This document shows positions 44,719 to 53,053 of a stretch of DNA of 64,000 nucleotides, one piece after another. The number at the start of each line of letters is the position of its first letter. Positions within the stretch are counted from its first letter, which is position 1. The DNA is from Pyxidicoccus trucidator (lineage in GTDB: Bacteria; Myxococcota; Myxococcia; Myxococcales; Myxococcaceae), in the NCBI RefSeq assembly GCF_010894435.1, contig NZ_JAAIXZ010000006.1, positions 62,001 to 126,000 on the forward strand, in the 5' to 3' direction. The notes beneath the pieces were generated by a model. It searched no databases. It was not told where the DNA came from and saw nothing but the letters and a program-made list of their open reading frames with translations. Made by a program: the position numbers and the translations under genes.

Positions 44719-45513
44719 ATGTTCGCGAAGAGCGTTCGTGCGCTGTTCCTGGTGGGTGCTGTGTCGGCTTGCGGTACCGAGGCTCCGCCGGATGTTCCGG
44801 ACGTAGAGGCCAACGAGCCGCTGGCGTCGCAGGAGTCCAACGTCATCGTCGGCTCGGTGAACTGGACCAGCGCCACCTCGCTGTCCGGCACCCAGCGCAC
44901 GCGCTCCCTGGCCGTGGGCTACCTGTCCATCCCCGCGGTGGGCTCGCGCTGCACCGCGTGGCTGGTGTCGCGCGACGTCATCATCACCAACAACCACTGC
45001 ATCGGCAGCGCCTCGCAGGCTGTCGGCGCGCGCGTGTCCTTCAACTACGAGGACGGCGTCAGCTCCACCGGCCGCATCTGGTACAACTGCGCCACCTTCA
45101 TCAAGACGTGGTCTTCGGACGACATGACGGCGGTGCGCTGCAGCGCGCTCAACGGCCAGCTCCCCGGTGACGTGTACGGCTGGCTCACCGTCTCCACCAC
45201 CAACGCCGCCACCAACGCGAGCGTCTACGTGGTCCACCAGAACTGCGACTACTACACGACGAGCGGCTGCTCGCCGACGAAGAAGTACTCGCCGGGCGTG
45301 GTGAAGAACGCCAACTACAGCACCACGGACCTGTCCTACGACGCGGACACGCTGGGCGGCTCCTCGGGCTCGCCCGTGCTGTCCTCCTCCACGAACCAGG
45401 TGGTGGGCCTGCACCACATCGGCCTGGGCGGCAACTCGTCGGGCCGCGGCACCGCCAACACCGGCGTGAAGGCCACCCGCGTCAAGGCGCGCCTGGCGGA
45501 GATTGGCCTGTAG
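44719..45513 (+). CDS. Trypsin-like serine protease lipoprotein
   Basis: 264 residues. Lipoprotein-type signal RALFLVGAVSAC with Cys at about residue 18. The S1-like triad is visible: His in TNNHC (near 93), Asp in SSDDMTAVRC, and Ser in GGSSGSPV (near 218). Several paired Cys follow the family (CTAW to NHC; QNC to SGC). It should act outside the cell or on the outer membrane. An active serine protease of this type fits predation or matrix remodelling, but substrates are unknown. The upstream gap carries a palindrome at 44577. Confidence 0.88.
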   Translation: MFAKSVRALFLVGAVSACGTEAPPDVPDVEANEPLASQESNVIVGSVNWTSATSLSGTQRTRSLAVGYLSIPAVGSRCTAWLVSRDVIITNNHCIGSASQAVGARVSFNYEDGVSSTGRIWYNCATFIKTWSSDDMTAVRCSALNGQLPGDVYGWLTVSTTNAATNASVYVVHQNCDYYTTSGCSPTKKYSPGVVKNANYSTTDLSYDADTLGGSSGSPVLSSSTNQVVGLHHIGLGGNSSGRGTANTGVKATRVKARLAEIGL

Positions 45514-45523
45514 GCTTCGCGAC

Positions 45524-46396
45524 TCACGCCGTCGACGGCTCGCCGGCCAGCAGCACCGGCCGGCCGGGCCCGATTCCAGGGGCCTGTGGCGACAGCAGCG
45601 CTTCACGCCGCAGGCCCCGCAGTGCCAGCCGGCCCAGGCTCCGCTTGAGGCCGCGTGGCAGCAGCGGCAGCAGTCGCATCACCCAGCGGTGGCCGAAGCC
45701 CGGGTACACCAGGGGCGCGCCCCGCTCGAAGCCGGCCAGCGCCGCGCGGGCGCAGCGCGCCAGGGAGATGCGGAAGAAGGGCGCCACCTCGTCCGTGGCG
45801 GCGTCCGCGCCCTCGTCCCAGAGAGGCCCCGGCGCCACGCGCGTGACGGTGATGCCGCTACTCTCCACCTCCAGCCGCAGCGCCTCGGTGAAGCCGTCCA
45901 GGAAGCGCTGGGTGGCGGCGAAGGTGGCGGAGCCGGGCAGGAAGAGCTGCGCGGCGCCCGAGCCGATGTTGAGGACGCCCCCGCGCCCCCGCGCCAGCAT
46001 GGGCCCGAGCAGGCGGTGCGTCAGCAGCGCGGGCACCCACACGTTCGCCGTCAGCATCTCCTCCACGCGGCCCCAGCGCTCCTCCGCGTAGAGAGCCCGG
46101 TCGCCCGCGGCGGCGTTGTTCACCAGCACGTCCACGCGGACGAAGTGCTCCTCCAGCGAGGCCAGCAGCCCGTCCACCTGGCGCGGGTCGCTCACGTCGC
46201 ACCGCTCGATCATCACGCCGAGCGTGGGGTTGCGCGTGAGCAGCTCGTCGCGCAGCGGCTCCAGACGCTCCGCGCGCCGGTCGACGAGCACCAGGGTGCG
46301 CACCCGCCGGGAGAGCAGCCGGGCCAGCTCCCGGCCGATTCCTTCCGTCGCGCCGATGATGAGGACGGTACCTTGATCGATGGGAGGAGGAAGCAT
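45524..46396 (-). CDS. SDR-family protein with altered active site
   Basis: 290 residues. The Rossmann opening is intact (VLIIGATEGIGRELARLL), as are DVSDPRQV and VDVLVNNAAAGD. The catalytic Ser remains (NIGSGAAQ), but the expected YxxxK reads FAATQ, so both the catalytic Tyr and Lys are replaced (Phe and Gln). The rest follows classical SDRs (EALRLEVESSGITVTRVAPGP). It may bind NAD(P) without the normal chemistry. It converges on the protease gene and diverges from the universal stress protein gene. Confidence 0.85.
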   Translation of the reverse strand: MLPPPIDQGTVLIIGATEGIGRELARLLSRRVRTLVLVDRRAERLEPLRDELLTRNPTLGVMIERCDVSDPRQVDGLLASLEEHFVRVDVLVNNAAAGDRALYAEERWGRVEEMLTANVWVPALLTHRLLGPMLARGRGGVLNIGSGAAQLFLPGSATFAATQRFLDGFTEALRLEVESSGITVTRVAPGPLWDEGADAATDEVAPFFRISLARCARAALAGFERGAPLVYPGFGHRWVMRLLPLLPRGLKRSLGRLALRGLRREALLSPQAPGIGPGRPVLLAGEPSTA

Positions 46397-46581
46397 GGAG
46401 GGGTCCTCGACTTCGGTAAGTTGCCCATCCTGCGCACGGTCTGCGCCGCACGCCTCCCCTCGCGCAAAGCCTGCACGCTTGCTCGACGGCCTGGCCCGCG
46501 AGCCCCGGCATGCTTCTTCCAATGAGGGTGAACCCACCCGGTGTCAGCAAGCGGGGGTGGACCCCGCAAGGAGAAGGCCCG

Positions 46582-47043
46582 ATGTCCGCTCCCACTCGCA
46601 TCCTCGCCCCCGTGGACCTGTCCGAAGGTTCGCGGGCCGTCATCGACTACGCCGTGCAGCTCGCCCGGCCCTTCGGTGCCTCCGTGCACGTGGTCCACAC
46701 CTGGGAGCCGCCGCAGTACGTGGCGCCTGACCTGCTGGTGGCCGCGCCCGGGTGGAACTCGCTGTCGCTGGAGCAGGTGGCCGTGGAGACGGCGACCAAG
46801 GAGCTGACAACGCTGGTCCACAAGCTGGAGTCGCCGCCGGTGCCGCTGACGCACAAGGTGCTCGTCGGCGAGGCCGCGTCCACCATCCTCGACCTGGCCG
46901 ACCAGGGGAAGTTCGACCTCATCGTCATGGGCACGCATGGCCGGCGCGGGCTGCCCCGGCTGCTGCTGGGCAGCGTGGCGCAGAAGATCGTCTCCCGCGC
47001 GCATTGCCCCGTGGTCACCCTGCACGTCGCGCCGGAGAAATAG
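46582..47043 (+). CDS. Universal stress protein (UspA family)
   Basis: 153 residues. Fold motifs: RILAPVDLSEGSRAVIDYAVQLA at the start, an acidic middle, and the ATP-binding loop GTHGRRGLPRLLLGSVAQKI near the end (G-2x-G-9x-G-S pattern), so it probably binds ATP. The ATG at 46582 has AAGGAGAAGG upstream; an in-frame ATG at 46510 is unlikely. Confidence 0.92.
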   Translation: MSAPTRILAPVDLSEGSRAVIDYAVQLARPFGASVHVVHTWEPPQYVAPDLLVAAPGWNSLSLEQVAVETATKELTTLVHKLESPPVPLTHKVLVGEAASTILDLADQGKFDLIVMGTHGRRGLPRLLLGSVAQKIVSRAHCPVVTLHVAPEK

Positions 47044-47127
47044 CCACCCGGACGGTGGAGGGGCGGCCGGCACGGCGCCTGGTGTCCAGCACCAACCGTC
47101 CAGGGCTGAAGTCCTTGAATGGGGTGA

Positions 47128-47982
47128 ATGTTCGGGGTCAAGTGGGCGGGAGTCGCAGTCTACCCTCCCCCCGGCCCTGGAGCCCCCCTGCTCGTGAACG
47201 TCCTCCACCGGAACAACGTCCAGGTCCTGGGTCGCGGCGAGCAGCCGATGCTCTTCGCCCACGGCTTCGGGTGCGACCAGAACATGTGGCGGTTCCTCAC
47301 CCCCGCCTTCCTGGACGACTACAAGGTCATCCTCTTCGACCATGTGGGCGCCGGCCGCTCGGACGCCTCCGCCTACAACCGCAGCCGGCATGGCAGCTTG
47401 AAGGGCTATGCGGACGACGTCCTGGAGATCTGCCGCGAGCTGGGGCTGAGCCGGACGGTCTTCGTGGGGCACTCGGTCAGCGCCATGATTGGCGTGCTGG
47501 CCGCGGCCGCCGAGCCCGAGCGGTTCGACAAGCTGGTGCTCATCGGTCCGTCGCCCTGCTACATCAACGACGGTGACTACGTGGGGGGCTTCTCCCGGGG
47601 TGACATCGACGGGCTGCTGGAGTCGCTCGACAGCAACTACCTGGGGTGGTCCAGCGCGATGGCGCCCGTCATCATGGGCAACCGGGACCGGCCGGAGCTC
47701 GGGGAGGAGCTGACCAACAGCTTCTGCCGCACCGACCCGGAGATTGCCCGGCACTTCGCGCACGTCACCTTCCTCTCGGACAACCGGGCGGACCTGCCGA
47801 AGGTGAAGACCCGGTCGCTCGTCCTCCAGTGCTCCGAGGACGTGATCGCGCCCGAGGCGGTGGGGCGGTACGTGCACCAGCACCTCACGAACAGCCAGCT
47901 CGTGGTGCTCAAGGCGACGGGGCACTGCCCCAACCTCAGCGCGCCCGAGGAGACCATCGCGGCGATGAAACTCTTCCTGTAG
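47128..47982 (+). CDS. RsbQ-like alpha/beta hydrolase
   Basis: 284 residues. It has the RsbQ/KAI2/D14-type hydrolase layout: VQVLGRGEQPMLFAHGFGCDQNMWR, nucleophile Ser in GHSVSAMIG (near 114), Asp in QCSEDVIAP and His in TGHCPNLSAPEE. In Bacillus, RsbQ is needed with the PAS-domain phosphatase RsbP to sense energy stress, probably through a small hydrophobic ligand. Here the next gene, 35 bases on, begins with a PAS domain followed by a histidine kinase. The start at 47128 adds about 25 residues before the conserved opening. A shorter start at the GTG near 47193 is possible. Confidence 0.85.
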   Translation: MFGVKWAGVAVYPPPGPGAPLLVNVLHRNNVQVLGRGEQPMLFAHGFGCDQNMWRFLTPAFLDDYKVILFDHVGAGRSDASAYNRSRHGSLKGYADDVLEICRELGLSRTVFVGHSVSAMIGVLAAAAEPERFDKLVLIGPSPCYINDGDYVGGFSRGDIDGLLESLDSNYLGWSSAMAPVIMGNRDRPELGEELTNSFCRTDPEIARHFAHVTFLSDNRADLPKVKTRSLVLQCSEDVIAPEAVGRYVHQHLTNSQLVVLKATGHCPNLSAPEETIAAMKLFL

Positions 47983-48017
47983 CGCCGGACTGCCCCTTGA
48001 ACTCCAGGACACGCGCG

Positions 48018-49982
48018 TTGGACGACCAACCTCCGGAGCTTCTCGAAGAGAGCGCGGAGGACCTCTACGAGAACGCGCCCTGTGGCTACATCTCCACGCT
48101 GCCGAACGGCGTCATCGTCAAGGCCAACCAGACGTTCCTCACCTGGCTGGGCCGCGCGCGCGAGGAGCTGCTCTCCGGCGTTCGCTTCCAGGAGCTGCTG
48201 TCCGTGGGAGGGAAGATCTTCTACGAGACGCACTTCGCGCCCCTCTTGCAGATGCAGGGCTTCATCAACGAAGTCCAGCTGGAGGTGCGGACCCGGGAGG
48301 GCGTCTTCCTGCCGGTGCTGGTCAACACCGTCCAGCGCAGGGATGCCGCCGGCCGGAGCGTGGTGAACCGCATCACCCTCTTCAACATCTCCGACCGGAA
48401 GAAGTACGAGCAGGAGCTGGTGCTGGCGCGGCGCAAGGCGGAGCAGGCCGCCCGGGCCAGGTCGGACTTCCTGTCCATGGTCAGCCACGAGATTCGCACG
48501 CCGATGAACGCCATCATCGGCATCGCGAGCCTCCTGCAGAAGACCGAGCTGTCCCCCCAGCAGGAGAAGTACGTCCGCATCCTGGGCTCGTCTTCCGAGA
48601 ACCTGCTGGGCCTGCTCAACCACATCCTGGACTTCAGCAAGATCGACGCCGGCAAGGTGACGCTGGAGCAGCGGAGCTTCGACCTCCGCCAGCTCGTCTA
48701 CGGCACCCTCTTCGCCCTCAGCGCCAGGGCGGAGGAGAAGAACCTGTCGGTCATCGCGGAAATCGATGAGCAGGTGCCGGAGTATCTCGTCGGAGACCCG
48801 GTCAAGCTCGGGCAGGTGCTGACCAACCTGGTGGGCAATGCCATCAAGTTCACCGAGCTGGGCGCGGTGACGGTGGGCCTGCGGGTCCGCGAGCAGTCCC
48901 AGGACGCCGTCTCACTCGATTTCGCCGTCACGGACACAGGCATCGGGATTGCCGAGAACCGGCTGGGTCGCATCTTCGAGGAGTTCACCCAGGCCGACTC
49001 CAGCATCGGCATGAAGTACGGCGGCACCGGGCTGGGGCTCTCCATCAGCCAGAAGCTGGTGGAGCTGCAGGGCGGACGCATCTGCGTGAAGAGCACGCAG
49101 GGCCAGGGTTCGACGTTCTACTTCACCCTGAGGATGAAGCCCGGGCAGGCGTCCGAGGTGGAGGAGCCCGCGGAGAACCCCGCCAGCACCCAGTCGCTCC
49201 AGGGCCTGCGCATCCTCGTGGCCGAGGACAACGACATCAACGTGTTCATGCTGTCGCAGTTCCTGAAGAAGTGGGGCGCCGACTTCGACGTCGTCGGGGA
49301 CGGGCGCCAGGCCGTCCAGCGCATCCAGGAGGCCGACTACGACCTGGTGCTGATGGACGTGCGGATGCCGGAGCTGGATGGCTACGACGCCACCCGCGCC
49401 ATCCGGGCCCTCCGCCCCGGCGAGCACTTCGCGCGCATCCCCATCATCGCGGTGACGGCCTCGACGCGGCTGGGCCTGGAGCACCGGGCGCAGGCCGCGG
49501 GCTTCACGGACTTTCTCGGCAAGCCCTACAAGCCGGCGGCGCTTGCCGCGAAGCTCGTGCAGCACAGCGGCTGGAAGCAGGCCGCGAAGGCCCTGGCGGG
49601 CGCTCCCACGGAGCCTTCCGCCCCGGGGGCCGTGGGGCCGGCGTTCAGCCTGCTGCCGCTGCGCCGCATCGTCGACGAGGACCCTCAGGCCATCATCGAG
49701 CTGAGCGCCCTCACCCTCAGCGGCTGCGAGCAATACAAGGTCGGGTTCCAGAAGGCGCTGGAGGCCGGCGACCGGGAGGCGTTCGAGTACCAGGCCCACA
49801 AGATATTGCCGACGGTGGAGCTGCTGCAGGCGCAGACCCTGCGCGCGGCCGTGCAAGCAGGGCGTGCGGCGCTGGCGGACGCCTCGGGTACGCCGGACCA
49901 CCTCGCCTCCGCGCTCCAGGCCATCCACCGCGAGCTGGATGCCATCATCTCGGCGCTGAAGGCGGAGGCGCGGCGGGCGTAG
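48018..49982 (+). CDS. PAS hybrid sensor histidine kinase with receiver and HPt-like end
   Basis: 654 residues, soluble. PAS domain about 12-125 (ENAPCGYISTLPNGVIVKANQTFLTWLG). Dimerisation/phosphoacceptor helix SMVSHEIRTPMNAIIG near 158-170. ATPase domain with NLVGNAIKFTELG, DTGIGI and GGTGLGLSIS. Receiver near 395-515 (AEDNDIN, LMDVRMPELDGYD, TASTRLG, KPYKP). The C-terminus has an HPt-like helix with His (YQAHKILPTVELL). The start is TTG at 48018, with AGGA 8 nt upstream; no ATG or GTG fits. Its PAS region and the RsbQ-like gene before it suggest ligand sensing in the RsbQ/RsbP manner, but with phosphorelay output. Confidence 0.88.
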   Translation: MDDQPPELLEESAEDLYENAPCGYISTLPNGVIVKANQTFLTWLGRAREELLSGVRFQELLSVGGKIFYETHFAPLLQMQGFINEVQLEVRTREGVFLPVLVNTVQRRDAAGRSVVNRITLFNISDRKKYEQELVLARRKAEQAARARSDFLSMVSHEIRTPMNAIIGIASLLQKTELSPQQEKYVRILGSSSENLLGLLNHILDFSKIDAGKVTLEQRSFDLRQLVYGTLFALSARAEEKNLSVIAEIDEQVPEYLVGDPVKLGQVLTNLVGNAIKFTELGAVTVGLRVREQSQDAVSLDFAVTDTGIGIAENRLGRIFEEFTQADSSIGMKYGGTGLGLSISQKLVELQGGRICVKSTQGQGSTFYFTLRMKPGQASEVEEPAENPASTQSLQGLRILVAEDNDINVFMLSQFLKKWGADFDVVGDGRQAVQRIQEADYDLVLMDVRMPELDGYDATRAIRALRPGEHFARIPIIAVTASTRLGLEHRAQAAGFTDFLGKPYKPAALAAKLVQHSGWKQAAKALAGAPTEPSAPGAVGPAFSLLPLRRIVDEDPQAIIELSALTLSGCEQYKVGFQKALEAGDREAFEYQAHKILPTVELLQAQTLRAAVQAGRAALADASGTPDHLASALQAIHRELDAIISALKAEARRA

Positions 49983-49990
49983 TTCATTCC

Positions 49991-50024
49991 CCGCCCCGGA
50001 CGGGAGCGCTCTCAGCCGGGGCGG
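49991..50024. terminator. Bidirectional hairpin between convergent genes
   Basis: CCGCCCCGG (49991-49999) pairs with CCGGGGCGG (50016-50024), 16-nt loop, between the histidine kinase stop and the transporter stop. Confidence 0.55.
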
Positions 50025-51115
50025 ACCCGGGCACGTGCCTCCCGGGCGGCCCGCTCGCGCGCGGCGAGCACGGTGGGCACGGCGAGCACCATCATGGCGG
50101 CGATGATGAGCGAGGCGCCCACCCACTCCGTCGCCCCCACCCCGGGCAGTCCCCACCAGGCGGCGAGGACCGCCGTGGCCACCACGCCCGCGAGCACGCT
50201 GGAGGCCCGGTTCACCGGCACGGTGAAGGCATTCTCGCGCGCGTCCAGGAGGATGAGGCCACCGAAGATGCCCGTCCCCTGCGACAGCAGCCCCACCAGC
50301 ACCTCCTCCAGCAGGTGGCCTCGCGAGAGGAAGCCGGTGAAGCCGGCGCGAAGCTCTCCGAGGATGCCGTCCCCGCCCAGGAGCGCCAGCACCGCCAGCG
50401 TGCCCACCAGCGCGGGCGTGGCCACCATCTGCTCCTCGACGAAGTAGCGGATGGACACGGCGCGGACTCCCGACTTGGCCAGGTTGCTCATGGCGCGCAG
50501 CCGGAAGAAATAGGCGGCGAGGTAGATGCCCACGTCCAGCGTGGCCAGCAGGGTGAGGGTGGCACTCACGTTCGTCCCCGTGGCCACCCCCAGCGCCGAG
50601 AGGCTCAGGCCCAGCGCCACCCACGAGGGCCAGCGCACCCGCCGCCCGCTCAGGGCGTCCACCACCGGCGCGAGGACGAGCACCCCACCCCGCATCAGCA
50701 ACATCATGAAGACGATGGACGCACCCGGCAGGGTGTACGCCAGCGTCGTGGTGCCGATGATGGCCGCCGAGCAGAGTCCGGACAGCAGCGTCCACCGCCC
50801 CGGGACGGGCACCCGGACGCCCAGCACCTCGCGATGCCCCGCGTAGCGCCACCACCCCTTGAGGGTGAGGAAGAGGAACATGCCCACCAGCGAGGCCGAG
50901 GTGCTCACCGGCAGCAGCGTGAAGCCGGAGATGCCGTGCTCCATCCCCGGCAGCGAGCCCCCCGAGAGTGCCTTGGTCAGCGCGCTGTACGGGGCGTACG
51001 CCGCGAAGTAGCCGAAGGCGTACACCCAGATGGTCAGGTCGTTCGAGTCATCGTGCGGCGTCGACGCGGGAGCCAGGGTGTTCCTCCAGGGGTGGACCTG
51101 GATACCACGTTGCAA
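50012..51115 (-). CDS. DMT-superfamily-like membrane transporter
   Basis: About 355-367 residues with some ten membrane helices (for example SASLVGMFLFLTLKGWW, SGLCSAAIIGTTTLAYTLPG, PSWVALGLSLSALGVATG, ATEWVGASLIIAAMMVLAVP), in two similar halves as in EamA/DMT proteins. The start is unclear. A TTG at 51115 gives 367 residues without a good ribosome site. A CTG at 51076 has GGAGG at ideal spacing and begins LAPASTPHDD. No ATG or GTG lies before the first helix. The substrate is unknown. It diverges from nothing nearby and follows the TPR/retropepsin-like gene on the same strand by about 36 bases. Confidence 0.75.
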   Translation of the reverse strand: MQRGIQVHPWRNTLAPASTPHDDSNDLTIWVYAFGYFAAYAPYSALTKALSGGSLPGMEHGISGFTLLPVSTSASLVGMFLFLTLKGWWRYAGHREVLGVRVPVPGRWTLLSGLCSAAIIGTTTLAYTLPGASIVFMMLLMRGGVLVLAPVVDALSGRRVRWPSWVALGLSLSALGVATGTNVSATLTLLATLDVGIYLAAYFFRLRAMSNLAKSGVRAVSIRYFVEEQMVATPALVGTLAVLALLGGDGILGELRAGFTGFLSRGHLLEEVLVGLLSQGTGIFGGLILLDARENAFTVPVNRASSVLAGVVATAVLAAWWGLPGVGATEWVGASLIIAAMMVLAVPTVLAARERAAREARARVRPG

Positions 51116-51151
51116 CGGCCATGCCCTGCCCTCCTCGCGGGCCGTGGACGC

Positions 51152-52369
51152 TCAGGGCGTGAAGACCACCTGCGACTCGCGTGGGCGCTCGATGAGCGTC
51201 AGGCGGCCCGCCTTCGCGTCCTGCTTCTGGTCGAAGCGGGCAAGGAAGCTCAGTCCGAGCAGCCCGTCCACGCCGTCGGGCAGCGTGTCGGTCACGGCCA
51301 CCTCGACGTTGGTGGCCTTCGCCCCCTGGAGCGCGATTTCAGGCACCTTCACCAGCCGGACGGTGAGGATGTCATGGGACGCCTGGAGCCGGAACGTGGG
51401 GGCGCCCTCGACCTGGAGCCCGAGCCTGTCCGCGAACGCCTTCGACAGCACCACCCGGACGGAGTCTCCGTCGATGAGGAAGCGACCGCGCTCCTTCCCG
51501 CCGACCGTGACCTCCACCTCGCGCGGCCCCTTCGCGGGGAACGACACCTCCGCGCGGCCCTGCCCGTCCGTCCCGCAGCGGCCCGCGCTCACGAGCTCGG
51601 TCAGCCGCTCCTCCATCTTCGAGCCCGGCGCCGGCACGGTTCCGACGAGCAGGTTCTCCTGCACCGTCAGCCGCGCCTGGCAGTGACGCCCCCGGCGCGC
51701 GTCGACGGTGGCCAGCAGGTTGGCCACCTGCGTCTCGCCGGGCTTGAGGAAGAAGGCCTGCCGGAAGTCGGCGGCCGCCTTGTCCAGCGCGCTGCTCGCC
51801 TCGTAGGCCATGCCGCGCCAGACGAAGTAGTTGGCGTTGTCGGGCGCGCCGGCGATGAGCTCCGACACGTCCTTCGCGGCGAGCTCGAACTCCTGGAGCT
51901 GCACGTGGGCCGTGTAGGTGAGCTGCCGGAGCGCGGTGGACTTCCCGCACTTCGCGATGAAGTCGTCACCGGCCTGGATGGTGCCCTTCAGGTCGCGGGC
52001 CTCGAACAGGGCCTGGGCGAGCTCGCGCCCCTTCGTCTTGTCGCACGGCTGGCGCGCCAGCTCCTCCTTCAGGTGGCGGATGAACACGCCCTTCTTGCCG
52101 TAGTCGAAGGCCGTGGCCTCCGGTGCGGCCTCGCTGGCGGGACGCAGTGCGAACCAGGCTCCCGCGGCGACGGCGGCCACGACCAGCGTGACGCCCACGC
52201 CCACCGTGCGCAGCGTCTTCGCGCGGTGGTAGCGCTCGACGCAGGCGGCGCAGCGGTCCTTGCCACCCTCGAAGGTGGCGCACTTCGGACAGAGAACCTT
52301 GTCACAGCCGCCACAGCGGAAGGCGGGGTCGGCGTCGGAGTTGTGGATGCAGGTGGGCTCGGTCAGCAC
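51152..52369 (-). CDS. Zinc-ribbon, TPR and retropepsin-like membrane protein
   Basis: 405 residues. Residues 5-45 hold two CxxC pairs in a B-box/zinc-ribbon pattern (CGGCDKVLCPKC, CAAC). A membrane helix is near 52-75 (TVGVGVTLVVAAVAAGAWFAL). Residues 85-240 are TPR-like (YFVWRGMAYEASSALDKAAADF). The C-terminal part resembles retroviral-type aspartic proteases: RFLIDGDSVRVVLSKAFADRLGL, and VDGLLGLSFLARF. The catalytic DTG reads DGD, so activity is doubtful. The start is GTG at 52369 with GAAGG upstream. The fold of the last domain is inferred from pattern. Confidence 0.75.
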   Translation of the reverse strand: MLTEPTCIHNSDADPAFRCGGCDKVLCPKCATFEGGKDRCAACVERYHRAKTLRTVGVGVTLVVAAVAAGAWFALRPASEAAPEATAFDYGKKGVFIRHLKEELARQPCDKTKGRELAQALFEARDLKGTIQAGDDFIAKCGKSTALRQLTYTAHVQLQEFELAAKDVSELIAGAPDNANYFVWRGMAYEASSALDKAAADFRQAFFLKPGETQVANLLATVDARRGRHCQARLTVQENLLVGTVPAPGSKMEERLTELVSAGRCGTDGQGRAEVSFPAKGPREVEVTVGGKERGRFLIDGDSVRVVLSKAFADRLGLQVEGAPTFRLQASHDILTVRLVKVPEIALQGAKATNVEVAVTDTLPDGVDGLLGLSFLARFDQKQDAKAGRLTLIERPRESQVVFTP

Positions 52370-52475
52370 GGGGCGCCTTCTAGCCCGCGCTCCGGGGAGG
52401 CGCAAAGCAGGGCCCATGCAATCGACCCACGGAACGTCCGTAGGAAGCCTGTCCCGGAGTCCTCAGGAGCCGTCC

Positions 52476-53003
52476 ATGCGCCTGTCCCCCATCCCCGTCC
52501 TGGCCCTCACCTTCACCCTCGCCGCCCCGGCCTTCGCGGGAGATGACTCCGCGAAGAAGCCCAATGAATGGCGGGTGGTGTGCGCCAACAACACCAAGGA
52601 CGGCAGCCGCATGGTCCAGGGCACCGACCTGGTCATCGAGGCCGGGGAGAAGGTGAAGGACGCCGTCGCCGTGGAGGGCAACGTCATCATCCGCAAGGGC
52701 GCCGTGGTCGAGGACGCCGTCGCCATCCGCGGCCGCGTCATCATCGAGGCCGGCGCCCAGGTGAAGGGCGACGCGGTGTCGCTCGGTGGGGAGGTTCGCG
52801 TCCACTCCGGCGCGCGCGTCGACGGCAACGCGGTGGCGCTCGGAGGCCGGCTCACCGTCGACAAGGACGACGCCGTCGCGGGCGACAAGGTCAGCCTGTC
52901 CTTCGAGATTGGCGGCAAGGACGTGGTGCGCAGCCTCATCGAGGGGGCCCTCGACAAGGAGCTGCGCTGCCACATCATCGACGACGCGGACAAGGACGTC
53001 TGA
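52476..53003 (+). CDS. Secreted bactofilin-like beta-helix protein
   Basis: 175 residues. A signal peptide (LSPIPVLALTFTLAAPAFA) is followed by a helix of six-residue turns (VIEAGEKVKDAVAVEGNVII, RKGAVVEDAVAIRGRVIIEA, GDAVSLGGEVRVHSGARVDG) like the polymer-forming part of the protein at 39788. Two Cys (near 37 and 165) could bond. ATG 52476 has AGGAG upstream. It diverges from the retropepsin-like gene and converges on plsC. Role unknown. Confidence 0.78.
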   Translation: MRLSPIPVLALTFTLAAPAFAGDDSAKKPNEWRVVCANNTKDGSRMVQGTDLVIEAGEKVKDAVAVEGNVIIRKGAVVEDAVAIRGRVIIEAGAQVKGDAVSLGGEVRVHSGARVDGNAVALGGRLTVDKDDAVAGDKVSLSFEIGGKDVVRSLIEGALDKELRCHIIDDADKDV

Positions 53004-53012
53004 GGCACCCGG

Positions 53013-53053
53013 GCCCGCGGCGCCTCCGGAAGTCGGAGGACTACGCCGCGGGC
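53013..53053. terminator. Compound bidirectional hairpin
   Basis: GCCCGCGGCG (53013-53022) pairs with CGCCGCGGGC (53044-53053), and inside it CCTCCG pairs with CGGAGG around a 5-nt loop. It lies across the convergent stops at 53003 and 53041. Confidence 0.65.

Noticed and set aside
49271..52546. A 1091-residue plus-strand frame
   Set aside because: It crosses the histidine kinase, the transporter and the TPR gene in wrong frames and has no recognisable domain.
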